Below are positions 10,747 through 19,994 of a DNA stretch of 54,095 nt, piece after piece. The first letter of the stretch is position 1, and every line of letters begins with the position of its first letter. The DNA is taken from positions 77,225-131,319 of the forward strand of contig NW_006766952.1 in the NCBI RefSeq assembly GCF_000275845.1. The letters run 5' to 3'. The stretch comes from Dichomitus squalens LYAD-421 SS1 (Eukaryota > Basidiomycota > Agaricomycetes > Polyporales > Polyporaceae). Position numbers and translations under genes: made by a program. The notes under the pieces are model-generated. The model ran no database searches, was not told the DNA's origin, and worked only from the letters and a program-made list of their open reading frames with translations.

Positions 10747-11316
10747 ATGTTGAAGACTCTCGCCTATGCCCTCATATGGTCACTGCTCTTTACACTTGCT
10801 GCTGCGCAGAATGCCTTCATTAATGCTCCTCCGCCCCAATCCACTTTTGCACCAGGCGATAGCTTCATTGTCGATGTTGACAGACCTGTACGTCCTTTAC
10901 CACTACGCCGCGGACCTCAGCACGACCTGATCTTTATGGTATCCTCAGGACAGCCTTACCGGTTCTCGTGATGTCTCTGTCGCCATCGGCCTTCTCTCCT
11001 GCGTCGACCGCGCGCCCTCAGGGACTTGCGACGACATAGACTCAGCCTGGATGATGGGTGACATCCTCTATGCCGGACCATATCATCCTGTGGCACCTGT
11101 CGGGACCAATGAGTACGAGAACTTTACGGTCACCGTCCCCGGGGACTTTCAGCTTGGGCCGGCAGTGCTTGCAGTGGCCCACTTCGCCTTGGTCGGGGTG
11201 AGCAATAGTTGCCGATGGTGCGATTCTTACAGTGACTGATGCTTTCCGCTCCACCGCAGGAACTGTTCTGGCCTTATCTCGAGGTCCTCAATGAAACCAT
11301 CTTCATCGAGAACTAG
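10747..11316 (+). CDS. NIS1-like secreted protein, paralog 2
   Basis: Three exons: 10747-10887, 10949-11197, 11260-11316; 148 residues, introns of 61 and 62 bp, both phase 0. The signal peptide is long (about 21 residues, ending AAAQ). VDRP closes exon 1; exon 2 opens DSLTGSRDVS and carries a wide Cys pair (C-x8-C), YAGPYHP, NFTVTVP and VAHFALVG. Exon 3 encodes a tail with YLEVLNETI. The exon structure is the same as the other five copies, so they arose by duplication with the introns retained. It is the most N-terminally divergent copy (APPPQSTF replaces the usual PAxN segment). Nothing is broken. Confidence 0.87.
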
Positions 11317-11655
11317 GCACGGTGGACACTTCCTTCCGATGCTTGCCGGACTAGATGGACGATCTATCAGGGACGCTTTGTAACAATATCAGTATACTAT
11401 GATGATCACTATAGTAGGACTCATACGTACATCTTACATGGGTAAACGAGACCACAAATGAACACGCCACAGGTGACGAGAATGCAGATGTTCGGGATAT
11501 ATCAAGCGACAACGGGAGCACTGTAAGGATGGCCTATCGAAACATGGCCGTCTGAGTAACTACGCATTAATACAATACAGTATGCGAAAGTCCCATTTAC
11601 AACGAAGTCCTCGAAGTTCATAGTCTGTCCAAGCTGCGCCCTTGAGAGCAGTAGG
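11317..11655. other. short intergenic region between convergent NIS1-like genes
   Basis: 339 bp between paralog 2 (+) and paralog 3 (-), which are tail to tail. I see no repeat or ORF of interest. Confidence 0.6.
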
Positions 11656-12200
11656 TTATGCAGAATCGACTTGTACCACAATATTGGTCTGGTCGATGGC
11701 AGGCGAGTTCAAAACCTATGCAATTGGAGTATTAGGGATGGTATCACCTCTGGAACACGGCTCATATGTACTCACCCCACCAGCGTAAAAGTGGGCAACA
11801 GAAAGGAGGGCACTGCCAGTTCCAACACTATCGGGTATGAGGACAGTATAGTTCTCGTACATAGCTCCACCGCCAGTGCGCGGGATCGGGCTATACGCTC
11901 CGCCGTAGAGAATCGTGCCCAAAGCACTCGAGTCGGCGACGGAATCGCAGTCACCATTGGGGCACGACCGTAGCCCAATGAGAACTGCTACATCTCTCGA
12001 CGGGGTCTGTGAGTTCTGTAGGGAGCCGAGTCAGCAAACACACCACAGTTAGTCGACCAGAGGCGTACCGGTCGTTCAACTTCGATTACGACGTTCTCGG
12101 TCGTTGTTATGTGCGAGTTTGCTGCTGGGGCAGCAATTTTGACACTTTGCGCATACGCATAGGCCAAAAGCGCGAGAACGGTAATAAGGGCGGACTTCAT
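11656..12200 (-). CDS. NIS1-like secreted protein, paralog 3
   Basis: Three exons on the minus strand: 12200-12069, 12015-11776, 11715-11656; 143 residues, introns of 53 and 60 bp, both phase 0. The signal peptide ends YAYAQ; exon 1 ends VEVERP-like. Exon 2 starts NSQTPSRDVA, has the tight Cys pair C-x4-C, then YGGAYSP, ENYTVLIP and VAHF. The third exon was placed by the GTGAGT donor, a CTAATAC branch site and a GCATAG acceptor. Its tail lacks the FLE motif of the other copies and ends IVVQVDSA. The coding frame is intact. It is convergent with paralog 2. Confidence 0.83.
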
Positions 12201-12814
12201 GGGGATTGTGGATGGGGAGAGACAGGACGCTCGTGAAGATGGAGTGGGGTCGAGCCCTGATCGATGATCACCATAGCCTGTACTAAATACTTACCCGAAA
12301 AGAAGCGTTAGGCCTCATGCATATGACCGACATCGGAATCGGAGCGCACGAAGGGTCTAGGACAAGCTGACAAGCTGGGCGGCAAGGCCGCGGCGTGGAG
12401 AGGCTGGAGGCACTCCAACTTCAAGCCATAGCCCAGCCGACAACAGTGCCTTCATCGTGTGAGCTGTCTGAACTGTGTTCGTCTCTTCACAGAATAGGGG
12501 CCCCAGCATTCAGAAGGCTGTACATTGGCAGAATGAATGAGATGGCGGGGACGATTGGCCGGAGTCGACGTCACCTGTAACAGCGAAAACGACACGTGCA
12601 CCGTTCCGGATGCTGGATTAATTGCACCTTCCACTCTTACGTCCGTAACGATCACGTCGGTGCAAAAGGTTCTATACAGGGAAGCTTGGTCTGAGAAAGT
12701 GCATGAGCATATGTTGGACGTGTTGGTTCGGGGTCAGCCCAACGTGGTAGTCAGAGGCAACTTGTAGCCTCCACAAGCGTCTCTATATTAGGCGCCCAAT
12801 GTTAACTGACAGTA

Positions 12815-13491
12815 GCCCCGGTCAGAATTGAGCGTATCTCGTAGCCGCCCGTATTTCGTACGTCCGTATTTTGAGTCACGTCACCCAAGCCGCCTGCGCG
12901 TTTGTTACTACCAGTTTGTCACACCCCATTGCCGCCAAGTCGCGCGCATCTGCATATTTATGCGTCTCTGGAAACCACAGTGTACTTCACCACAAGAGCA
13001 GTTTTGTCATGTCTGAGACTCCCTTTGGTTCACCTTGAGCTGAATTTGTTGGGGTCGCGAGCCTCCTTCGAGCCATGTTATTGCTTGCGCGCACCTTACT
13101 AGCGCGGGCTCGGTGCAGCCGCAGTAAGATATCTCCTATCGTCACCCTCATGTGGTTCAACTAGCGGGCCCAAGTTGGGTGGCTATGGCAATGTGTAATG
13201 TCAGATTAGCCGCCTTGAACTTTTGCTTGTGCTGCTGCACCCGCGAGCCCCTTACACTCCCAACATCTGGATAGTTCATACAGTCCACTGAAACAATGTG
13301 CAAGAAACGCGAGTAGCGGTACACAAAAGTCTGATATCATATCACTAGTGTGCGCGAAGGCCCCAACGAGTGTCGTTGCGCGGGTTGTGACGTACAGGTG
13401 ACAAGCGCTCAGGCGGTTTGGGTGACGTGACTCAAAATACGGACGTACGAAATACGGGCGGCTACGAGATACGCTCAATTCTGACCGGGGC
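12815..13491. mobile_element. non-autonomous element with ~90-bp terminal inverted repeats
   Basis: The left arm (12815 to about 12903) and the right arm (about 13403-13491) are near-perfect inverses. Both begin GCCCCGGTCAGAATTGAGCG and run through CGTATTTCGTACGTCCGTAT and GTCACGTCACCCAA with only a few mismatches. TA flanks both sides (12813-12814, 13492-13493). Weaker inverted similarity continues outward (GTTAACTGAC versus the inverse of GTCAGTGACAAC), so the true ends could lie a dozen bases further out. The ~500-bp interior has no transposase-like ORF. Interpretation: a MITE or fold-back type DNA transposon copy. Confidence 0.75.
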
Positions 13492-14255
13492 TAGTGAGTC
13501 AGTGACAACAACATCAACGTTCGCTGACCCGCCCAACATCTCCTCCAATATGAGACGTTGTATGAGGTGGGGAGCTCCGAACCCGAACCCGAACACATGA
13601 ACATGTATGGCTTGAAGATGCCCGCAAGCTCGCGGGGATCTCCTGTCAGCCTCAGCCTGCCCTCGCTGTTCCGATCCTACGATATCGGCTGTGTGAGTGG
13701 CCGTGGGCGAGTCGACTGACGAGACCAGAAAACCCTCGAATTGTCAGCGGGGTTGCGCAACGTCAATACGGTGAGAGTGCATACACCTCGTCGATCATGC
13801 AGCTTATTTGGCCCGTTACTACCAACGGAAGCATTGGGTAATCCCAAAGTCCCTTCAAGGCCCTGACGGATCCCCAACGTACTCGTTCGATACGTACGTG
13901 CTGTTCTGCTATCCCCGCCTCATATCGCCCGTCGACCTGTCGCGCATGGTGTGTCCATACGGGCTCCAATATACGCCGCCGAGGCTGCCTCACTGAACCG
14001 TCTTCGTATACGCATACGTACGCCCCAGCTTAGCCGCGCTATGGACCCAGCCTAAACTCGTCTCGTCCGCAGAGTGTCCGGGCTATCTATGGCGGGCTGC
14101 GACAACGGCAGGACGGCGTCCGCCTTCAAGCGATGGGCGCATCATCAAAACAGAGGTGAAGGGTATGTATGCTCGACAAAGGTGAGTCGTCCTAGCGGTT
14201 GCGGGAAGCGTATGCTTCCTCATACCCGTCTGTCACACTAACCGACGTCCAAAGG

Positions 14256-14261
14256 TATAAG
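14256..14261 (+). promoter_or_regulatory. TATA box of NIS1-like gene 4
   Basis: TATAAG lies 70-75 bases upstream of ATG 14331 in the correct orientation. Confidence 0.5.
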
Positions 14262-14330
14262 ATGTGCTACACGAGGATTGCCTTTGCAGCCGGTCTCCAT
14301 CCTCAAGCTCATCGTGCTCCCTCCCACGTC

Positions 14331-14859
14331 ATGAAGGCCGGCTTCGTTTTTCTCGCACTCGCTGCCTCTGCTGTCGGGCAGAAGGTTACCATCGCGTCAC
14401 CGGCAGCCAACACCGAAGTGAAGGCGGGAGGTAACCTGCTTGTGGAGATCGACCGCCCGGTATGTCGGATGTGCTACTCGGACTTACATGCCTTCGTTGA
14501 ACCCTCTGAAGGATACCCAAACCCCTTCGACCGATGTTGCTATCATGATTGGTCTCCAGCCTTGTGGTGCTGCCGGCGACTGCGACGCCGTAGCTGCGAA
14601 CTACGCCCGTGTTCTCTTCCATGGCCCGTACACACCCAAGCCCGTTGAGGGTCATGCCGATATCTCACACAACTATACTGTGAAGATCCCACGGAACACG
14701 GCGGCGGGAAGGGCCTTGCTCCAAGTCGCACACTTCTTCTATATGGGAGTATGTAGCCTGGTTGCTCTTATCATCTATGATGCTTATGGCCCTTGTTCGA
14801 AGGCTGGTAACCAGCCTCAGATGGAGACCTTGAACACGGTCATCCAGATCACTGCGTAA
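14331..14859 (+). CDS. NIS1-like secreted protein, paralog 4
   Basis: Three exons: 14331-14459, 14512-14748, 14803-14859; 140 residues, introns of 52 and 54 bp, both phase 0. An ORF open from 14199 precedes the ATG, but the signal peptide (ending SAVGQ) starts at 14331. Exon 1 ends VEIDRP; exon 2 opens DTQTPSTDVA, with Cys pair C-x5-C, HGPYTP, NYTVKIP and VAHFF. The exon 3 acceptor was chosen as GAAG at 14801-14802 because it gives the usual tail length; CAG acceptors at 14814 and 14820 are in-frame alternatives that would shorten the tail by 4 or 6 residues. The tail ends TLNTVIQITA. Confidence 0.85.
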
Positions 14860-15007
14860 GGGGTCTTGGGGCTTGCCGAGGTGTTGGTTGACACAGTGGA
14901 GGGACAATATAATACACGGGTTATAATGGGTCTCATCATCTGCGTTTGCTATCTTTACCATACGTAGTCGAGCGTATCATGTAGTTCGGAGACTTGCTCA
15001 GTAGTAA

Positions 15008-15015
15008 TGACGTCA
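15008..15015. promoter_or_regulatory. CRE-like site TGACGTCA upstream of the C2 gene
   Basis: A perfect TGACGTCA palindrome lies about 70 bases upstream of ATG 15084. This is the consensus of bZIP ATF/CREB factors; binding is inferred only from the sequence. Confidence 0.45.
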
Positions 15016-15083
15016 TATCCCAAACCAGAAAGTCGGGTGGTCAGCATGCCCGCCGTCGCGCCCTTCTCGTCCGTATCACTAGC

Positions 15084-17001
15084 ATGTCCTCGTCTTCTGA
15101 GGCACGATATACCTGCGAGATTGTCTTCCACCGCGCGACTAACGTGCCGGTCGCAGACCTCAACGACCTTTCTTCCGACCCCTATGTCAACGCTACCCTC
15201 ACCCCTCTCCACAATCTCACCGGAGACGCCGGGCCGCCCTCTGTGCAATCACTATCGTTCCGCTCACAGACAAGTCGCAAGACTCTCAACCCGACGTTCA
15301 CCAACGCGCGATGGCTCGTCTCTGGCATCCCCGCCTCTGGCTTTGCTCTCACTCTCTGGCTGATGGACGAGGACCCAGGCGACCACGACGACAAGCTGGG
15401 CAGAACCGTCATACCTATCCCAGGATCTGAGGGCTCGGTACTCAGGGAGGGCTGGGACACCGGCGAGCGAGAACATAAGATTCACAAACGACATGGAGGC
15501 TTGAGGACGCGAATGAACACATACTTGGCTAGGATGTTCACCCGAGGACGCGTACGGCATCAAGTGCGGGTCTACGTGAGCGTGCGTGTGCTTGGACCTG
15601 CACCTCGTCTCGAGGGAGACAATGCGAATCGGATATATACCCTCGGACCTCGTGCGTACACTTTCTTCTGTGCAAAGCAAGGTCATGATATCATGTCCTT
15701 CATACACCCCATGTATCAGACATATTCGTCCGGCACTTCTCCCTGCTGGCGGCGCGCCTCGCTTCCGTCCAGTCGTTCAAGGCGACCCGCCTTCAGCTTA
15801 TAGGACCTGTTCCATCCGCGTTGCGCCATCGCTACGTTGGCTTCAAGCCTTTCGTCAAGGCTATGTTTCGCGCGAAGGGAATCGAAGGCATGGCCTTGCA
15901 CCGCGCTCTCCACCAGCAACATAGCGCCATCTACAAGTGGGACAAGGACACCATATGGGGAGTCGTGGAGGAGCAACCCGGGCTCGAAGGAGAAGATAAG
16001 GGACGAAAAGGCGGCGATGACGTGCATTTCGCCGGAAAGGTGGGGCCAAACAACGAGAAGCCTGACGAGGCGTTCGCGAGGAAGTTCCTAGACCTGGTTG
16101 AGTATGGAACAGAGGGTCGGGTCTTCACCTACGTGATCATGCTCGACGGGCAATGGCGCTTCACGGTGAGCACACCGGCCTAGTACTCGTGTTCTCTGGC
16201 ACCTCGCTCACGCTACGGCGGTTACAGGAAACTGGCGACGAGTTCGCGGTCCAATTCCTGAGCAAACATACGATGCATTCCGACGTCTCCATCGAGATCG
16301 CCTACAGCGGCGAATTCTTCGTCCGCCGCATGCGGGAGACCAACGCTCCTCGCCAGCCTCAGCCAAACGGTCATACGAACGGCGACGCGCACCACCTCGA
16401 CACGCATGGCGTCATCGAAGATGATCCTGACCAGGACGATGGGCCCAGCGACGAGCACGCGTCCCAGCCTCAGGACGATCGTGCAGACCCAAGCTCTCTT
16501 CCCCCATCTGCATATGAACTCGTGATTGACAACGACTCGGGCACGTACCGCCCGCGCAAAGACCTTCTCCCCGTACTCGAGGCGTTTCTCGCTCGACCCT
16601 CCAACCTCGGCGCGCTCGGCCGTGTCCGTGCACTGGACGGGTTCGACGACCGCCTCAAGCGTTGGAAGGAGGAGCGTAAGGAGGAGAAACGCCAGGCGCG
16701 GGGCGCGGGCACGGGAACGACTGCAGGCAAGGGGAAGGGGAAGGGAAAGACGCAGGAGGTGCCGGTGCTGCGCCCCGCAAGCGTCAGCTCGAGCAGCTCA
16801 GGCTCGAGCTCGCACGACGCGGGCGCTATAGAGGCGGCTGCTGGGGATGCGGCGAATGAGAGGGCGAAGGTCGAGGAGCAGGAACAGCAGGTGCAGAAGG
16901 CGATGGAGGAGGATGCGAAGAGGGCGCAGGATAACCAGGACCAGGATCCGGCTGCCAAGGAAGAGGAAAAGGAGGATGCAGAGCCCAAGACGCAGAGTTG
17001 A
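15084..17001 (+). CDS. C2-domain protein with acidic/coiled C-terminus
   Basis: Three exons: 15084-15651, 15720-16165, 16228-17001; 595 residues, introns of 68 and 62 bp. Residues 1 to about 190 form a C2 domain (VPVADLNDLSSDPYVNATL, later LTLWLMDEDPGDHDDKLGR) with the Asp-rich calcium-binding loops of the family, implying calcium-dependent lipid binding. Exon 2 encodes a basic/hydrophobic middle (FVRHFSLLAARLASVQSFKA; YKWDKDTIWGVVEEQ). Exon 3 encodes a His/Asp-rich linker, a Lys-rich segment and a Glu/Gln/Lys-rich coiled C-terminus. This class of fungal C2 protein has no assigned function that I know. It sits inside the NIS1-like cluster but is unrelated to it, with a CRE-like site just upstream. 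Confidence 0.82.
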
Positions 17002-17741
17002 ACGGCTGGACGCTCGCCTCGTGGACGCGTGCATGTATCTGACCGCTGAAGTGGGATCATTCACCAATAGCTTCGCTTTCTTGCTCACTTGCCGACGCTT
17101 TTCTTGCTGGACTTGGGACAATCCTTCTTGTGTGCACATCCATTGTCGAACTTGCGCTGCGGTCGATCGATCTGTCCAATGCAGATGTGCTATCTCGAGG
17201 CATTAGGACTATGTCTGAGTAACACGATTCGACTGATTAATAGGGATGGTTAGAGTGCACGATTCTGGAGCGATTCTGGGACGATTCTGGAGGCCGATTC
17301 TAGACGTGATTTTGTTCTCAGAATCGCGATTCTGCTGTCCGTGATTCTGCCTCCTCCAAAATCCTCCCCAGAATCGAGACCATAATCGTTCCCAAAGTCT
17401 TCCTTCAGTATGGGGTGGTCAGAGTAGGCCGCGATTTAGACACGATTCAGATATTCAAAATCGGCGCAGAATCGCTGGGAGAATCGCTTCAAAATCGCGC
17501 ACTCTGAACACCCCTATTATTAAATATCATAGTGTGATGGTATTAGAAGCGTCGACTAGTGATAGTGATGGATTAATATAGTGCAGCTGTGAAAATCCGC
17601 CAAGTCCAATGTCCGGGTATGCTTGCACGACAAGCAGAGCATGTCATGGAAACTGTCACCAAATGCTGCATTGAGTACGAGGGGCAGACGGGCATAAGGT
17701 GGAGGCAGTGAGAAGAACACTGTCGTCGTCGGTGGTCCCAA
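17002..17741. other. intergenic with MITE-like element
   Basis: Convergent 3' ends of the C2 gene (+) and NIS1-like paralog 5 (-). A 272-bp repeat-rich element occupies 17243-17514; the remainder shows nothing coding. Confidence 0.65.
17243..17514. mobile_element. MITE built from GATTCTGG-type repeats
   Basis: A 272-bp element flanked by TA (17241-17242, 17515-17516). The ends are imperfect inverted repeats over about 55 bases: the left starts GGGATGGTTAGAGTGCACGA and the inverse of the right starts GGGGTGTTCAGAGTGCGCGA. Both arms and the interior are filled with copies of (C)GATTCTGG or its inverse AGAATCG, spaced 8-15 bases apart, giving a quasi-tandem structure on both strands. No coding capacity. 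TA duplication suggests mobilisation by a Tc1/mariner-type transposase. Confidence 0.75.
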
Positions 17742-18320
17742 TCAGGGGACGACCAATGTGACGTTCACGAACTCATATAAGGGCGACTGGCCGGCCTGTC
17801 GGACAGAACAAGCGATCAAAATTCCGCTCGTACTTCGAGTGCAGGTCCGCAATATGATGAAATGGACGACTTACCCCAACCAAGGAAAAGTGCGCGACGC
17901 CCAGACTGACCTGCCCGCTCTGGAATGTTGACGGAACGGTGACGGAGAAGTTCTGGTGGGGTGGTTTGCTTGGCGCGTCGGTGGCGTACTGCGGGTTGTA
18001 CGGGCCGTTGTAGACGACATTGCCGAGGACCTGGCTGACGTCCATAGACGAGCAGCTCGTTGCGCCCTTCACGCCGCCGCAAGGGAAGAGGCCGATGGCC
18101 AGCGCGACTTCAGTCGAGCCAGTAAGGGAGTTCTACTCACACGGCCCGATGAGAACGTAGTCGGCCGGCGCGGGAGAAGATATGCACGTACAGGGCGGTC
18201 AACCTCGACTGTGATGTTGCTTCCTGGCTGGATCTCAGCGAGGTTCGCAGGCACACCAATCTGGATCCGCTGCGCGAACGCTGAGGCTGCCAAGGCAGCG
18301 AGCGCGACGAAGGACTTCAT
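17742..18320 (-). CDS. NIS1-like secreted protein, paralog 5
   Basis: Three exons on the minus strand: 18320-18192, 18132-17875, 17795-17742; 146 residues, introns of 59 and 79 bp, both phase 0. The signal peptide ends SAFAQ; exon 1 ends VEVDRP. Exon 2 opens NSLTGSTEVA and has a wide Cys pair (C-x8-C), YNGPYNP, NFSVTVP and VAHFSLVG. The exon 3 tail is PLYEFVNVTLVVP. This copy is nearest to the family norm as I know it. A TTATATAA box lies about 115 bases upstream. Confidence 0.87.
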
Positions 18321-18435
18321 GGTGTGGCGGTCTTCAGGGGGAAGGGAGAGTAAACGATGGCTTCAATGAACGCGTCGAGAGGCCGAGGCGGAAGGCAGGT
18401 GGAGTAGCGAGATGAAACGCGGCAGACAAACGTCG

Positions 18436-18443
18436 TTATATAA
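18436..18443 (-). promoter_or_regulatory. TATA box of NIS1-like gene 5
   Basis: TTATATAA, self-complementary, lies 116-123 bases upstream of ATG 18320 on the minus strand. Confidence 0.55.
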
Positions 18444-19061
18444 TCACTCGGACAAACCTTTGACTCACCCAAGATGCTGAGCGTGACCGACGACAATATT
18501 GGTTTTGGGGGCGATGGTCGGCCGCTGTGTCGTCTGGGGGAATACAGTAAGCGGTGCAGCCACTCCAACCGTGCCGCAGCGTGACCGGGCGGTGTGTCTC
18601 GAGACGTGCGAGGGACGTCATTCGAATTGCAATGCGAGAACAACGTGTGGTGCCGAAGTGCGCGCCGAGCGTGCGAGCGGGCAGGCCGACTACTTTCAGA
18701 GATGCATATTGAGCTGAATAACTGGGATTGTGGTGCGCGAAGTCTGTGGGGCAGATGAAGATGTGGGGTGAGGCGAGGCATGCGTCTACGAGGCGGGGTC
18801 GGCAGAGGCGGAGAGGCGTTTGGAGCGGCCAAGTACTGATCCTGTTCGGCCTGCAGACCGAGTGCTGGTTGAAGTTCGGCATCGGGATTTGCAGAGGGAC
18901 TGGGCAGCGTTGGTTATAGATGTGTATGCGCGACATGTGCCAGTACTATAGAGGGCCATTCCGAGAGGCTCTAAAGAGAGACGAGGCGGCAGATCCAAAC
19001 GAGCCGACCTTGTCGATGTCCAACTTTCAATATAATGACTCGGACGGCGGACGTCGCAGAT

Positions 19062-19077
19062 CATATGACGTCATATG
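19062..19077. repeat. perfect 16-bp palindrome with CRE core
   Basis: CATATGACGTCATATG is a perfect palindrome containing the bZIP ATF/CREB site TGACGTCA. It lies about 740 bases upstream of paralog 5 and about 370 bases downstream of paralog 6. It may be a regulatory site for the cluster; this is inference. Confidence 0.45.
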
Positions 19078-19442
19078 TAGCAGCGAACTGGGAAACGGAC
19101 GCCGAAACTCAGGCGGGCTCAACGAGGATCTGCGGCGACCGTCATGCAGTCATCGACGCATATTAGACCAACAGCTGGGGCCCCGCTACTTCCTTGACTC
19201 CTCTTACTTGTGAATCAAGGCATTGGAAAAACGTCAGCTGACTCCATTGGCACACTGGCGCAACGTATATAGTACACGAGAGGTGGCCACGGGAAGATGC
19301 GGTACGACAATGGAGCTAGGAGGCTATCGAGTACACAGCAGGAGTCCGAATGTCCAAGTCCGTAACACAATCTTCGGCGAAGCCCAAGGTCCGTCCGAAA
19401 CAATCAGTACTTTTGTTCACTGCTCCATCCAGAGTCGGCATC

Positions 19443-19994
19443 TCACGCCGACCCGATATTGAGGGTGATGTTCAACGTCTCCAAGAATGGCTCAAGACCA
19501 GCCTAAGGCAAAACACGCGTCAGTTCCTTTGTGGCCCATCACCTATGCGAAAGAAAGACGTACCCCAATCAGCGTGAAGTGCGCGACATTCAGGCTGACC
19601 TCGCGCCCAGGGACGAAGTGCGAGGGGACGGTGACGGTGAAATTTTGGTATGGTGGCTTGAAGCCCGCGTCCACGAGCTGCGGCGAGTAAGGACCACTGT
19701 AGACGACGTTGCCCATGATCTGGGTGACGTCCGTCTCGTTGCAAGGTCCGTTACACGCCCAGAAGCCGATGACGACCGCGACCTCCTGGGAGCTGCTCAG
19801 GGTCATCTGGCAGCAGAGCGCGATGAGCAAGAGATGATGGTAGGAAGAGAGCTAGGGATGCATACGGGTCTGTCGACTTCAACGGTGATGTTGCTTCCTG
19901 GAGCGACCGTCGACCATTCGGCGGGTGCGGCGATTTGGCACCTCTGCGCAAAGGCAGACGCTACGAGGAACGCAAGGATGAACAAGTGGAGCAT
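19443..19994 (-). CDS. NIS1-like secreted protein, paralog 6
   Basis: Three exons on the minus strand: 19994-19866, 19806-19564, 19502-19443; 143 residues, introns of 59 and 61 bp, both phase 0. The frame is open upstream of 19994, but that ATG begins the signal peptide (ending SAFAQ). Exon 1 ends VEVDRP; exon 2 opens MTLSSSQEVA instead of the DSLTGS of the others, has Cys pair C-x3-C, YSGPYSP, NFTVTVP and VAHFTLIG. The exon 3 tail is EPFLETLN. The CCTTAG acceptor at 19503-19504 was chosen because it restores the family tail in phase 0. Confidence 0.87.

Larger units (their letters stand above)
12201..14330. other. intergenic with MITE-like element and gene relic
   Basis: This contains the long-inverted-repeat element at 12815-13491. 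Just before it, a plus-strand fragment at about 12564-12680 reads like part of a secreted Cys-containing protein (VTCNSENDTCTVPDAG) but has no start codon or splice partners I can identify. The stretch 13500-14250 has ORFs under 80 residues only. A TATAAG box at 14256 serves the next gene. Confidence 0.5.
18321..19442. other. intergenic between two minus-strand NIS1-like genes
   Basis: Holds the promoter of paralog 5 (TATA at 18436) and the palindrome at 19062-19077. ORFs here have shadow-like composition. Nothing else seen. Confidence 0.55.

Noticed and set aside
13808..13996. 62-residue plus-strand ORF in the intergenic region
   Set aside because: No domain, no splice partner, opposite ORFs of similar length.
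14199..14330. N-terminal extension of NIS1-like paralog 4
   Set aside because: The signal peptide begins at 14331 and a TATA box lies inside the extension.
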